A stretch of DNA of 64,000 nt. It comes from Aquanectria penicillioides (lineage: Eukaryota; Ascomycota; Sordariomycetes; Hypocreales; Nectriaceae). Numbering within the stretch: the first letter of the stretch is position 1; each line of letters opens with the position of its first letter. The notes under the pieces were generated by a model that saw only the letters and a program-made list of their open reading frames with translations, did no database searches and was not told the origin of the DNA. The stretch is from the NCBI GenBank assembly GCA_003415625.1, contig PYIU01000008.1:2728001-2792000 (forward strand), written 5' to 3'. Shown here piece after piece: positions 34,290-45,016 of the stretch. A program made the position numbers and the translations under genes.

Positions 34290-36785
34290 TTACTCAATCG
34301 TGTATCTGCCCACAACTCGTTCTTTTATCATCTGTTCCCACTCACTCTTGGTGCAAGCGCTTCCTTCCGTCGACTCTGTGTGCATATCCACCAGCCCAAC
34401 TAGCTTCCATCGAATGAAATTATCTTGTGTTGTTCTTTTCTTCTTCAACACCAGATGATGGTAACAACCTGGCACAAAAACGAGCCGATCTCCCTGTTCC
34501 GCCTTGCCAGCCCTTAGAAATCCCATTTCGGCTGGCGTTTTATTGGTATATACTATTGTTGTGCCGCTCGCTTTGAGCAGCTCCAATCCATATTCGAGCA
34601 AGAGCGTTATTGATTCAAAGCATAGAGAGATCAACTCGTTCACTTCACTAAAAGAAGAGAGATTTCCTTCACATAGAACTTCGCCAATCACTTCCCAAGC
34701 ACATGCTATAGCGCGCTTCCCTTCGCGAGGGAGCGCGAGAATTTTCTGGGGAGCACCCAGCCACGGAGACAACCCCATGGCTTCCAAATCCGGGGGTCTC
34801 AAGATATTCACTGTTCCTTTGGACTGTCCGACAACTTGAAGTGCTTTGTCACCATCCGTAAACCTGAATTGGATCGGAGCTTGATCTCGTCTGGGGCGAT
34901 TCGCCTGATCGTACGCCTGTTTACTCATCTCTCGTGACCAATTCGGCACCCATGACGGCATCGCCTCATCCTTGTCCTCACCGCAACTTGCCACATCTAA
35001 GAAGGAAAGGCTCTTAGTTTCCATGGCGAGATACTTTGCCAGGGTGGTGAAAAGCTCGACTCGATTGCGTCGTCCTCCGCCTGTCACGGCATCAAGTACT
35101 TGTTTATACCCAGCCATGACATAGGCGGGCCGGTTAATTGTCCAATACTTAGCACTTGAGTCATAAAAGGCGGCCCAACTTGACAAGGCGCAGCCCATAC
35201 TGATTCCAGCTAATCGGCTAGTGAGAAGATCCTTGTCCCAAAAATCGCCCATGTATCGGCTTATCATCAACTGGGTCGAGAAACTACTCATTGTCTTGAT
35301 AAATTTGGCCATAATGGTTGCTTTCCCGGCCATGGTGCCTGCTGCGATGCCGAGCACGGCGTATAACCTGTCTCGGTCGTCACGACACTTGAACTGGCCA
35401 GAAGTCTTTAGCAAGATGCGATGAAGTCTCTGGATAAAGGATAGCTCGTGGAAATCGGGTGCTTTTTCAGGACTATTCCCGAATATCTTTCTGTCAGCTA
35501 TCCTGATACCATCACGCAGAATTTTCGCAAAAGTGTCTCCCTCATCGTGAAAGGATGAATAGCTAAAGTCTTTGATCGTAGTTAGTATGTGTTCGATAGG
35601 TCGAAAAGCCTCTTTGAGATCTGTGTCCTCGCGGTGTTTCATCAGAATAGATACCCGAGCAGAGTTGAACTCTTCAAGTGGGCACTTGCAGTGACCGCAT
35701 TGTATCTGAACACGGCCAGTTGCCAGAGCTACTTCTTGTATCACCCACAATCTCTCCCACCAACCTCTTTTAGCGAGTTCCCGAAGGCCGGAGCGTGCCT
35801 TTTGAAAACAATTATCCTCCCGGCGGTTGAAATACCAGCGGAGCATGAATCTCCATCCGGGGAAGGTCCAGATGTAGTCAAAAGCCTCTTGGATCTGACA
35901 GCGGTGTTCACAGTCAACATCTCCTTCCTGTGGTGATGACTTGGCACATTTCTCCATTTCTCCAAATCCGTGGTATCCACCTAACCATACCACGATTGGA
36001 GATGCGTTGGCATAGATCCAATCCATCCGCTGTATATGTACTGCCTTTTCGTCCTCATTGTCCTGATTGATGCACAGGGCATCGATCCAGAGCGTCCGAA
36101 TACGCTTTTCATATCGGAGGTAACGCAAGGCGAGAGCCAAGTTGGCTGTTACTTGCAGGGTCTCAAAGTCTAGATATTGCCCACTTCTCTGGAGCTCCTT
36201 GCGACCAAACCAAAAGTCGTACACCAGGAGCCAAGGTTTCGTTTCCGAAACCTCAACGAAGAGGCTGGACGTGTCCCGAAGCACTGTTGGTGTCAATGCG
36301 CCGAGTATCATAGACAATATAGCAAAGTACACGTCTCGGCGTATAACTAAAGATGCCCAATTCGGCGGGTCAACGGGAGCGAACGAAAAGAAACGCCAGA
36401 ACAGGCTGGTTCCAACTGCCGACATGAGGATCCACAGAGGAATTATATACCGTGTTGCGGCGAGCTGCAGGGCGTTGAATAAATGTGCCAGATATTCAAC
36501 TATAGTTTTAGGCAATACTCTGGTCAGTATTCCTGACTTTGGCTGTGGTGGAGCGTCGAAGTGCGCAACCCGGATTGGCTTCGTAATTGACTCATCACCC
36601 CATTGGTAAGACAAGGCCTCGTAGCGAGTTTTGATCTGAGGCGGACGCGTTTCCAGAGCGCATTTGATGTCGTCGGAGAATCTTCCAGGAAACAAGTGCA
36701 CGACACGGAACTCGGTCGGCGAGATGGGCTTGTACAGGCGTCGTCGGACAGCGACCTGAGCAAGGTCTGCGGTGCGGTTTTCCAT
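34290..36785 (-). CDS. HET-domain protein with internal membrane helices (831 aa)
   Basis: A single 831-residue frame. HET block 1 (YEALSYQWGD, 55-64) is separated from block 2 (TLWIDALCINQDNEDEKA, 231-248) by about 165 residues, where 30-50 is usual. That insertion contains two strong hydrophobic segments, about 113-132 and 151-170. Block 3 (WWERLWVIQE) is at about 342-351. DRDRLYAVLGIA and MPSWVPNWS, both typical of the post-HET region, follow later. The C terminus has a YHHLVLKKK-type block. The HET function is known from the family; membrane anchoring through the insert is my inference. The start ATG is the first in frame. The gene looks intact. Confidence 0.9.
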   Translation of the reverse strand: MENRTADLAQVAVRRRLYKPISPTEFRVVHLFPGRFSDDIKCALETRPPQIKTRYEALSYQWGDESITKPIRVAHFDAPPQPKSGILTRVLPKTIVEYLAHLFNALQLAATRYIIPLWILMSAVGTSLFWRFFSFAPVDPPNWASLVIRRDVYFAILSMILGALTPTVLRDTSSLFVEVSETKPWLLVYDFWFGRKELQRSGQYLDFETLQVTANLALALRYLRYEKRIRTLWIDALCINQDNEDEKAVHIQRMDWIYANASPIVVWLGGYHGFGEMEKCAKSSPQEGDVDCEHRCQIQEAFDYIWTFPGWRFMLRWYFNRREDNCFQKARSGLRELAKRGWWERLWVIQEVALATGRVQIQCGHCKCPLEEFNSARVSILMKHREDTDLKEAFRPIEHILTTIKDFSYSSFHDEGDTFAKILRDGIRIADRKIFGNSPEKAPDFHELSFIQRLHRILLKTSGQFKCRDDRDRLYAVLGIAAGTMAGKATIMAKFIKTMSSFSTQLMISRYMGDFWDKDLLTSRLAGISMGCALSSWAAFYDSSAKYWTINRPAYVMAGYKQVLDAVTGGGRRNRVELFTTLAKYLAMETKSLSFLDVASCGEDKDEAMPSWVPNWSREMSKQAYDQANRPRRDQAPIQFRFTDGDKALQVVGQSKGTVNILRPPDLEAMGLSPWLGAPQKILALPREGKRAIACAWEVIGEVLCEGNLSSFSEVNELISLCFESITLLLEYGLELLKASGTTIVYTNKTPAEMGFLRAGKAEQGDRLVFVPGCYHHLVLKKKRTTQDNFIRWKLVGLVDMHTESTEGSACTKSEWEQMIKERVVGRYTIE

Positions 36786-39318
36786 GAGTCATTTGAGCGC
36801 TGTAGCGAAGGTGTTGATTTCAGCTGAGTCGAGAACCAGCCATTTGGTAGACACGGCTGAAGTTTTATTTGCGAATGTTGACTCCAAGGTGGACTGATCG
36901 AAGCAGGCTGCAGTTGTTCCATTTCACGGCAATGGCGGTGGCAGTGCCTGCAGGCTCGATGCGCATGGCGGAAGCATCACGCAAATTCGAGAGCCAAATC
37001 AGCCTCACCACCAGAGTCAATGGGGTTTTCTGCTATGCCGCCATCACGATAACAAGGTTATTTCTATAGTTTATTACCTCCTAGATGTTTCCTAGCGCGT
37101 TTATCATCATTTTCACTATCTGCGTATGTTGTTTTTCCCCGGCTTGGTGGCATGTGTGAAACTACTCTCAACGATTGTCTAACACATGATTCATCATGAT
37201 GCAGTTCCCACATACCGTAGATGGAAATATTGGCCCCAGATTCCGATGCGGTGTCTCAGTTTGCCTCAACGGCGGAGTCTCACTCATCCCTTGAAGACTG
37301 TGGAAGGCTACATATATTTAAAAACGAAGACTTCTTGCAGAGATGATTAAATTCCTAATGCATCCGATGCCAAGATATTCTAACTTTAGAATTGCAACGG
37401 AAAGCCAACAGCGAAAGCTACCATCTCATGTATACTCATGAACTAAAAGGGAACAGACATCAAGAGATGTAGTCGAGGCAAAATGGAAAAAACACGTAAA
37501 CCAAATGTAACACATCATGATCATGTTCAAAATAACCCACTAGACGCTATCATGTATTGTGAAAAATCTTCATTTTTTGTCCAAAAATCTCTTCATCGTC
37601 GATCCAGACAAGGCTTCGACGTGTTGGGGTGGATCACGATCACCTTTGCGGCCGTTCTTCAAATTACTTTTTTTAGGGGAATAACCCTTACGATAAAAAA
37701 CAAGATGTGCACACGACCCCCTTCCCTATGGGAAAGAAGTTTCTCGGAAGAATACTTTGATTTGATAGGGTTTTTTTGCTACGATCTAGCGAATTTATGT
37801 TTCAAAGGAGGCAAAAGCCGTGGCATGGGGCGTTTGCAGGCCGATTCGAGGAACTGTCGATTTGCTACCCTGGACCTGAGTCTCAAACATGGACGTGCAA
37901 GAGATTGAGCCGGAAAAAACGAACCCCACGTGATGGGTCCGTGCCAAATCATCTCATCTCGACGAGATAAGGCCATTCCATGCCTTCGCCTCTTGGCAGC
38001 GGACGGACAGGGCGAAATGAGGGAGGTTGGCCCGAGGCGGTGTCGTCATTTGCCCGAACAGGCAAGGAGATAAGCTGCGGCCAAGGCACCGGCCCAGGCA
38101 CGTGCCTCCAATCATTTCCCAGCTGCAATGCAGGCCTGCGGGCTTGCTCGAGGGGCATTCGTAGGCTTACTCAGGGGGTCTTGAGCAGACCCTCACAGAC
38201 CCTCGCGTCCCCTGTAATCCCCTGCCGGGTGCTCCCTGGGAGCCACTTTGGGGCACCCACGCAGCGCTCGGCTCCTCGGACAGGGAACTGACAGCGCTGA
38301 ACCGCTGCGAGCCCCAGGGCAGACGACGCTGGGACGAGTCTGCGGCCACTCAGCGACCACTAAAACGTCACCGCTGACTGCTCGCTAAGGCGCGAACCCA
38401 GTCGGAAATGGACGTGCGCGCAGACGCCACGATGCAAACCGTGAACATGAACCAAAACCAGCATCAACGCCCAACCCTCAGGCTGGCCAACGAGCGATGT
38501 CCACATGACAAGGACAAGGCACGGTCAAGCGTCGTGAAATACAGATGAATGCCCGCTGAGATGCTTGCGTATTTTTTTTCTTTCTTTTTTCTTCTTGCTC
38601 TCCATCTTTAATTTGCCTCCTTTCGCAATTTCTGTCTCTCTCTTCCGCTTTTTCTTCTCTTCACTCTCTTGTGGTGTTTGTTTCCAGAAATTCCCCCCTT
38701 CTCGTCGTCCTGCGTTGAGGGAGCCTCGGCTCCCCTTCTCAAACAAAACAGCAGGAAACCCACACATGCAAGCCTCACAGGCGACCCCCGCCAGCGATAA
38801 TATTACACGCCTGAAGCGACTATCTAATAACTCACTCAACTCCACCCCGCAATCACACTTCAGCGGGCAGTGTGGGTATCATCAGCGAACGGCGAGCAGC
38901 TGGTGGCAAAGGGGACCAAGGCAGTGTTGTGCTGGTATAAGTATAACAGCGCCACACCCTCGCATACCAAGCCACACTCTCCCTCCCCCACGGGCTAGCC
39001 AGCGGCATCCCCGTCTGGCGCCTCAACACCACAGCCGAGACGCTCTCGTAGGCGCGTGTCGCCATTCTCGACGTTTCCCTCCGCCAACGACGCCGTTGTC
39101 CCCGTCATGGCGCTCGCTACCTACTAGGCCTCGTCGCTTCCTCAGTGTTCCTTCTCTCCTCTCTTCCTCAGACTGTTCTCCGCTGCCTCCGCCCAACCCA
39201 AGTCTCCGATATTCCTATCATGTTTGCCTCGTCCGTCTCGCGACTCTTCGCCCCGCTCCGATAATCGACAGCCCGCGGCCTCTTTAAACCCCCCTCACCT
39301 CCGTGCCGCCGCGCCGCC
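36786..39318. other. Long intergenic region
   Basis: About 2.5 kb between the divergent HET and coiled-coil genes. 37950-38400 is GC-rich with short frames on both strands and no domain. 38560-38700 is a long pyrimidine tract, with further C/T-rich leader up to 39300, as in strong fungal promoters. Frames at 37483-37908 and 38565-39287 look like chance. Confidence 0.5.
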
Positions 39319-41635
39319 ATGGAGAGGCCAGATCTGTCCCGCGCCGATGCGCTCTCCGACGACCTGCAGTGCTGCTGCGGTCGTATCGATTGCGCCCTCC
39401 TCAAAAAGAACTCTTCTATCTTGGAATCCGTCGAGAAGGATGTTCACACGGCCGCCCAGCTGGGCCAGGTACGCGCCCTTCATTCCTCTGATTCACCTCC
39501 TCCCGGCCCGCATGCCAGCCCATACCCACCGCGTTCTCTTGTTTTTCACATGAAGCACGCGACCAATACTGCCGAGAGCCCCTCACTGACTTCTTCTCTC
39601 TTTGTTTCTCGCAATTTAGGCTCTCCTGGCACGTCACGAAGCATACATGGCCGACGCCGAGCGGGATCGCCTCAGCTTGAACGCACGCATAGAGCGTCTT
39701 GAGATGGACAAGCAGGAACTCGAAGCCGAGAATGCCGTCAAGATCGAAGAGAACAGGGCCCTGCTCGACCAGCTCGAGGTTCTCAACAGCACCGTCTCCG
39801 AGTCCGACACCAAGATCAAGGCCCTCGAGGCAAGCCTTCTCTCGTCCCAGCAGGCAGTTCGCCGCCTCGAGTCCGCCGCCTCGCGTGCCGCCGATGCCGA
39901 GCGACACCTCATCATCCTGGAACAGGAACAGCAACAGCTTCACCTCGACCTGCAGTACTCAAAGGAGGATGCCCGGTCCCACGCCCAGCGTTTCAAGGAA
40001 GCCCAGCGCGGCATCCTGGACATGCAGGACCAGTTGGAAAGGATGGAGGACGAGGCTCGTCAAGAGCGTGATCGGCACGAAGAGGTCATCGGGAGGATGG
40101 AGCGTCAGCGCGAGGTTGAGAAGCAGCTCGACACGGCCGCCGGCCGCCTCAAGGGAGCCGCGGCGTCCAAGTCGCTGCACGACTCCAAGAACGGGAATCC
40201 CGTCGTTAGCCACTTCGTGCGAGACCTGCTCCAAGACAACGCCAATCTGCAGCTCGGCATTGCCGAACTGCGCGAGATGTTGCTCAACTCCAACGACGAG
40301 ATCCAGTCGCTCCGGGATCAGTTGATCCACCACCAGCCCATCGAGGTTGGTGCCCACCTCTCGAACCTCCAGGCCGAGCTCGAGCACTCCCAGGCTCTCG
40401 AGGGACCAGCTACGCCTCGCGTCTCTCAAGAACTCCACGTCCACCATCACTACCACGTCACTCCCAAGGCCACGCCCAAGGCCGACAGCCGTAAACTCAG
40501 GCGCAAGCGTCACGGCCTCGTCCCCGGCACCTTTACTCCTCCATCCTTCTCCTCCGGAACCTCCACGCCCAACACCTCTGGACAATGGCGCTTCTCCTCC
40601 CCCACCGCGCCAGCCTCTCTCTCCCTCAACACCAAAGAACCCAACTCGGTCATCTCGATGCCCCGCCAGCGATGGTCCGTAGCCACGGACCAGTTCTCCG
40701 AGTTTGCCTCTTCCGTCCCAAGCTCTCCGCAGTCGAACCGACGCAGTTCCATGTTCGACCACCTCGCCGACAACGATTTCCCCACGTCGCCACTCACAAG
40801 CTACGACCCCATGTCACCCACCTGGAGGGCCTCTCATCGCAAGGGGCCCTCTGAAATCTCCACCCTCAGCTTCGCCCCGTCCCTACAGCTCGACCCTGGA
40901 ACTCCACCGCTGTCCCAGCCGAACCGCCAGCTCCAGACCGACCACAGCACGATCCACGAGGAGGACGAAGAGTGCGAGGAAGATATTACCCGCCTCAAGA
41001 CTCCCGACCTCATCGGGACTGCACGCTCCGTGGACGAGAACTCGACCATTGAAGACTCTGACGCCTCCAAGGACGATTTTGTGCCCCGCCCCCGCATACA
41101 CCGTGCAGTCTCACACGAATCGATCATATCTCTGGCCGGTGGACTGGACATCCACACCCTCAAAGCCCGACCCAGTCAGCTGACCCTGCGGCCTCTGGGA
41201 GGTGCCCAAGCCGTCGTCACTGACATTACTGCTCAGCCAACGCTGTCTCGAGGCTCAGCCCGGCGCAGTGCCATGGCTCTTAGGGACAGCTTCATTAGCA
41301 TGCCGGCCCCGAGAGCCGTGTCTAATCCTCTCAACAGGGCAGCCTCGCCAAACCCCTCCGAGTCGTCACAGGGAACCCCTGTGGTTGGCAGCTTAGGAAA
41401 ATGGGTTGGCTGGCGACCCTGGGGAAGCGCAGCCGCGAGCCCAACACCAAAGCCCGCCCCTAAGCCGCCCGTGGAGTCCGAGGTTGACATGTTTAGGGCA
41501 GCAGGGATCAACCAGCCGGGAGCTATCCCTGGATTTCAAAAGTACTGGGCGGCTCAACGACGAAAGGGTGCACCGGCAAATGTGACACCCCAGGGCGTTG
41601 ACAATGATGCCCTGCAGGAGGGTTTGCGAGAGTGA
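39319..41635 (+). CDS. Conserved coiled-coil protein (721 aa)
   Basis: Two exons, 39319-39468 and 39620-41635, are joined across a 151-bp intron (GTACGC...TTTAG) to give 721 residues. Residues 17-26 contain LQCCCGRIDC, followed by a small conserved helical start (LESVEKDVHTAAQLGQ) and LLARHEAYMADAERDR. A long heptad-rich coiled coil spans about 55-270 and includes SHFVRDLLQDNANLQLGI. The rest is Ser/Pro-rich and probably disordered, with a His-rich patch (VHHHYHV) and a C-terminal KWVGWRPWG motif. This arrangement recurs in a conserved Pezizomycotina family I cannot name. A scaffold role, for example at the cytoskeleton or septa, is only a guess from the coiled coil. Confidence 0.85.
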
Positions 41636-42027
41636 GGATCTGTACGACAAGTCTCCCTTCGGAAGGGGAAATTTACCGGTCCTCACCACAGGCATTATTC
41701 ATTATAATCTCGGCGTTTTCTTACTTTTACCACCATAGTCTGATTTTTCCTTGGAGTTTGTGTTGATTCAGGATGGAATTGCCGAGTCCGCTCGGAGATT
41801 GAAACAGAGATACCCTGGCCACACGTAGGCCCCTGTTCATACCTGCTGTACGCTACCACGACAGCAGCAGCCGTATACATGCATTCATTTGGTGTTTCGT
41901 GGATGTTTTTCTTTGACTATAGAGAGATATGGGGTATATGATACTATTTAATCATTGTTCATTATTATTTTGTTCATGCCTGCCGGCCCGTCCTCTGTAT
42001 TAGCGATGTGATACAATTCTTCGCAGT
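41636..42027. other. Convergent 3' intergenic region
   Basis: 392 bp between the stops of two convergent genes. The sequence becomes AT-rich near 41880-41970, consistent with transcript ends. No gene. Confidence 0.5.
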
Positions 42028-44237
42028 TCAAGTAATGCTGTTGTTCACCATGGACCAGTATGTCGTGTCCACTCCCTGAAGCGCCCAGTCTTCTAGGTCG
42101 GCGGTGAAGCAAGGCCACTCCGGCCCGAAGCAGTTGGCTCCAGGGCAATCGGGGTCGTAGTTATTCATGGATATATACGGGCATGACGGAGAAGAGCCAT
42201 CAAAGGCTACGGGTGTCTGTGCATACATGGTCGAGCCCGAAGCCGGACCTGGAGCCGGAGTCGAGCCGGTCGACGGCATCACGGTCGACGGAGGCGTGGG
42301 ATGGATGTTGACGGTGCCGAGGAACGGAATGTTCAAGTGCACAGTCCTGTCTTCACCGTTGCCACTGCTGCCGCCGCCGCCAGCCCCGGAGCTCTGCGCC
42401 TGCACAATGGGCAGCAGCTGGCGGATAGTCTCGGCCGACTCCAGACACAGGCGGTCGTTGTTCACGAGCCCCATCTCGTGCATCTTCTCCTGGGTCTTGT
42501 CGGCCAGCTCGCGGTCCTGGGCGCGCTGGGCGTCGTAGCCCGGCCACTTGGTGCCCAAGTAGCCCAGCATCAGCGTCATGGCGGCCACCAGGGCCGAGTA
42601 GTCGACGTGGCGGCCCGAGATGGCGGTGCTGAAGTTGCTGCGGTACTCGAGGAAGCGCACAAGCACGTCGCGGCTCGCCTGCATGCACGTGGCGCGGTTG
42701 TACTCGTAGCGGCGCTGCTCGCGGTCCTTGAGCAGGTAGGGCAGATGGGTCAGGATCAGCAGCGAGAAGTGCCGCACCTGGATCTTGACGGCGGACATGT
42801 CGTCGGCGCAGCCGTCCGAGGAGTGGCAGCAGATGGCCATGTCCGGCAGCTTCCACCAGATGGCGTCCATCAACTTGGACGCGCGCTCCAGCTCCAGGTC
42901 GATGGACTGCGTCATGACGTAGGCCTCGCTGCCGGCGAGCTGGTTGCGGTCGGCGATCTTGCAGGAGATGACGGCGTAGGCCTTGCCGAGGCGGTCGCTG
43001 GGCGGCTCCGTGTGCTCCGAGCCGGGGCCGGAGTCGGTGAGGAAGGTCTCGTCCCGCGAGCCGATGGGCAGGCCGAGCACCAGCGAGAGGTAGCGGTCGG
43101 AGCAGTTGATGCGGAACCACAGCACCGGCGGCGACGGCTGGCGCCTGGGGTCCAGCGTCGGGTCGCACGACCGCACCGTCTTGGTGGTCTTGCGGTCGAT
43201 GCCCATCAGCTGGGCCATGTTGAGGGCGCGCCGCGACGTCATCCACGCCTTGCGCAGGTGGCCCAGGTCGCTCTGGTAGAAGCTCAGCAGGATCAAGCAC
43301 TCGAGGCCCTCGAGGCAGCCCACGAGGTTGTCGTCGGACGTGACGAGCCGCGCCGCGATGGACACCCAGTCCTCCATGGTCTCCGAGGGCGGCTTGGCCA
43401 GGCCCAGCCCGCTGCCGTCGAAGAAGGGCGGCATCTGCTGGAGGCATATCGCCAGCTGCAGCAGCCGCTTGGCGAGCATGGCCGGATGGCTCGAGGCGTC
43501 GGGCACCTGCGCCAGCGCCGAGATGGGCTCGGGCTTGCCGTCCATCTGGTCCTGCTGCGAGTAGAAGGCCGCCAGCACGTACTTGGCCCCGGGGCTCTGC
43601 TGCGAGATGGCGTAGAGCGTCTGCTGCGGCGGGAACTGGTCGTGCAGCTGCCGGGAGATGGCCGCGTGTCTGGCCGACCGCGTGCCGGGCGTCCGCAGCG
43701 AGAGGGACTGCGGCGTGGGCACGTCGACGTCACTTACACGGGTTGCTCCCGTGAGCGACGTGATCTGCCGCGCATTTCCGGCCGCCGAGCTGTCAAAGAT
43801 GTCTCCGCCGTCGCCGGTGAGGTTGCAGAACGGGCCTGTGGAGCCGGCGGGTGCCGTAGCTGGGGAGTCATCTGGCGATGGAATCTTTTGCGTCGCGAGC
43901 TCCTCCGGGCCCGGTTTGTTGACGAGCTTCTCCATCAGCTCCTCGAGCCGGCCGAGGCGCTGCGCCAGACGCCGGTCCGTCGGAGGTGCCGTCTCCGGCA
44001 CATACTCTTGGGACACACATGTTGTTTCTCTAGCTTGGCAGCCAATGCAGACTGCGTCCTCTTCGTTGGTGAATTCACACTTAATCTTGCGACGGCGACC
44101 TTGAGAAGCATGAGTAAGAAGTGTGATTTCTTTTTTCTACCTTTCCAAATGCAAGATGAACGGTGAGACTTACATTCCCAGCAGCTTCGTGTCCCCTTGC
44201 GGACCCTACGCCGCTTCGCAGCCGGCTCACTGCTCAT
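42028..44237 (-). CDS. Zn2Cys6 transcription factor (711 aa)
   Basis: Two exons, 44237-44174 and 44099-42028, give 711 residues. The 74-bp intron (GTAAGT...CTCAAG) splits the second zinc-cluster cysteine. The cluster is C19-x2-C22-x6-C29-x9-C39-x2-C42-x6-C49, preceded by a KRRRVRK basic stretch. After a short coiled coil (RRLAQRLGRLEELMEKL) comes a classical fungal_trans regulatory domain with LLSFYQSDLGHLRKAWMTSRRALNMAQLMG and LWFRINCSDRYLSLVLG-like segments, each also seen in many pathway regulators. The C terminus is Pro/Ser-rich, ending in Trp-rich acidic sequence. Divergent orientation to the old yellow enzyme 0.8 kb away makes that gene a plausible target. Third-position GC is high, so long spurious antisense frames exist. 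Confidence 0.88.
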
Positions 44238-45016
44238 TGTTTGTTGGATGGCAGTCTAGGGTAAGTTGACTCCTCGAGCTTTGGGCGTACCGAGATGGAC
44301 CCTCCACGGCGTCCTTCGGCCGATTGATGGACGACGATGCTCATGAGAGGTCTACGGAGACACGAGGGAAAGCAGGATACACGGGACCATGGCCGATGAA
44401 TAGGGAGAGACACAGGAGCCGCAGAGCATTCCTTCAGGGCTCGCTCACGCTATGACGACGTAGAGAGCGGACGAAACGCGGACGAATGGCCCTTGAAACC
44501 GCAAGGATGCAGTGGGTATTGACAACATTCCGTGACTCTCAGTGGCTGCTTCGTCCGACACGGCGTCCGAGCCGGGGGAATATGTAAGCCCACATTACAA
44601 ATGCCCAAGCATCCACAGCCCATCGCCGTGGAGCGCCGTGGAGTTGCCCGATATGGCATGGGCCGGGGTGCTGCGTAGGGATGGATGCGCCTGGTGGAGC
44701 AGCTCTGCGCCATGTTGATCGCCATGGACCTGGAAGCACACCGAGCTAGAGATTTACGGTTGACTCGCGAGGCAGGTGTGCATCCGTGGAAAACTGCAGA
44801 GGGTGTTTGTAATGCTTCTAGGCTGGAAGGTCAATGTCCACGGCGATGGCTTCGGAAGAGGGCAATGTGTATAAAGGAATGGGCAGATGGACGAGGAAGG
44901 GAAACACACATCACTGAATTCTGCATCACAATACAATCAACACAAGAAACAACAAGAAAACTCAAAGACTCGCAAACACCAATAATTGTGCATTTAAATC
45001 ATCTTATACCTTTAAA
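44238..45016. promoter_or_regulatory. Divergent promoter between regulator and old yellow enzyme
   Basis: 779 bp separate the starts of the two genes, so both promoters lie here. A TATAAA is present on the plus strand at 44870-44875. CGG-type half sites typical for zinc-cluster factors (for example near 44294-44308 and 44547-44575) occur, but no convincing paired operator was identified. Confidence 0.5.
44870..44875 (+). promoter_or_regulatory. TATA box of the old yellow enzyme gene
   Basis: TATAAA in GTGTATAAAGGAATGGG, about 147 bp upstream of the ATG at 45017. It is followed by an A/C-rich leader, a good fungal core-promoter arrangement. Confidence 0.6.

Noticed and set aside
37483..37908. 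141-codon frame in the long intergenic region
   Set aside because: No domain, weak start context and mixed composition; probably chance.
38565..39287. 240-codon plus-strand frame upstream of the coiled-coil gene
   Set aside because: It begins in a pyrimidine tract and is low-complexity Phe/Ser/Pro sequence. It fits a promoter and leader better than a protein.
42353..43447. 364-codon minus-strand frame overlapping the regulator
   Set aside because: It is the same strand in a different frame, Arg/Ala/Pro-rich, with no domain; a shadow of the real coding frame.
42301..44166. 621-codon open frame on the plus strand
   Set aside because: It is antisense to the Zn2Cys6 regulator. High third-position GC opens the opposite frames, and the composition (Val, Ala, Arg, Gly, His, Leu) is that of a shadow. 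The minus-strand frame has clear family motifs.
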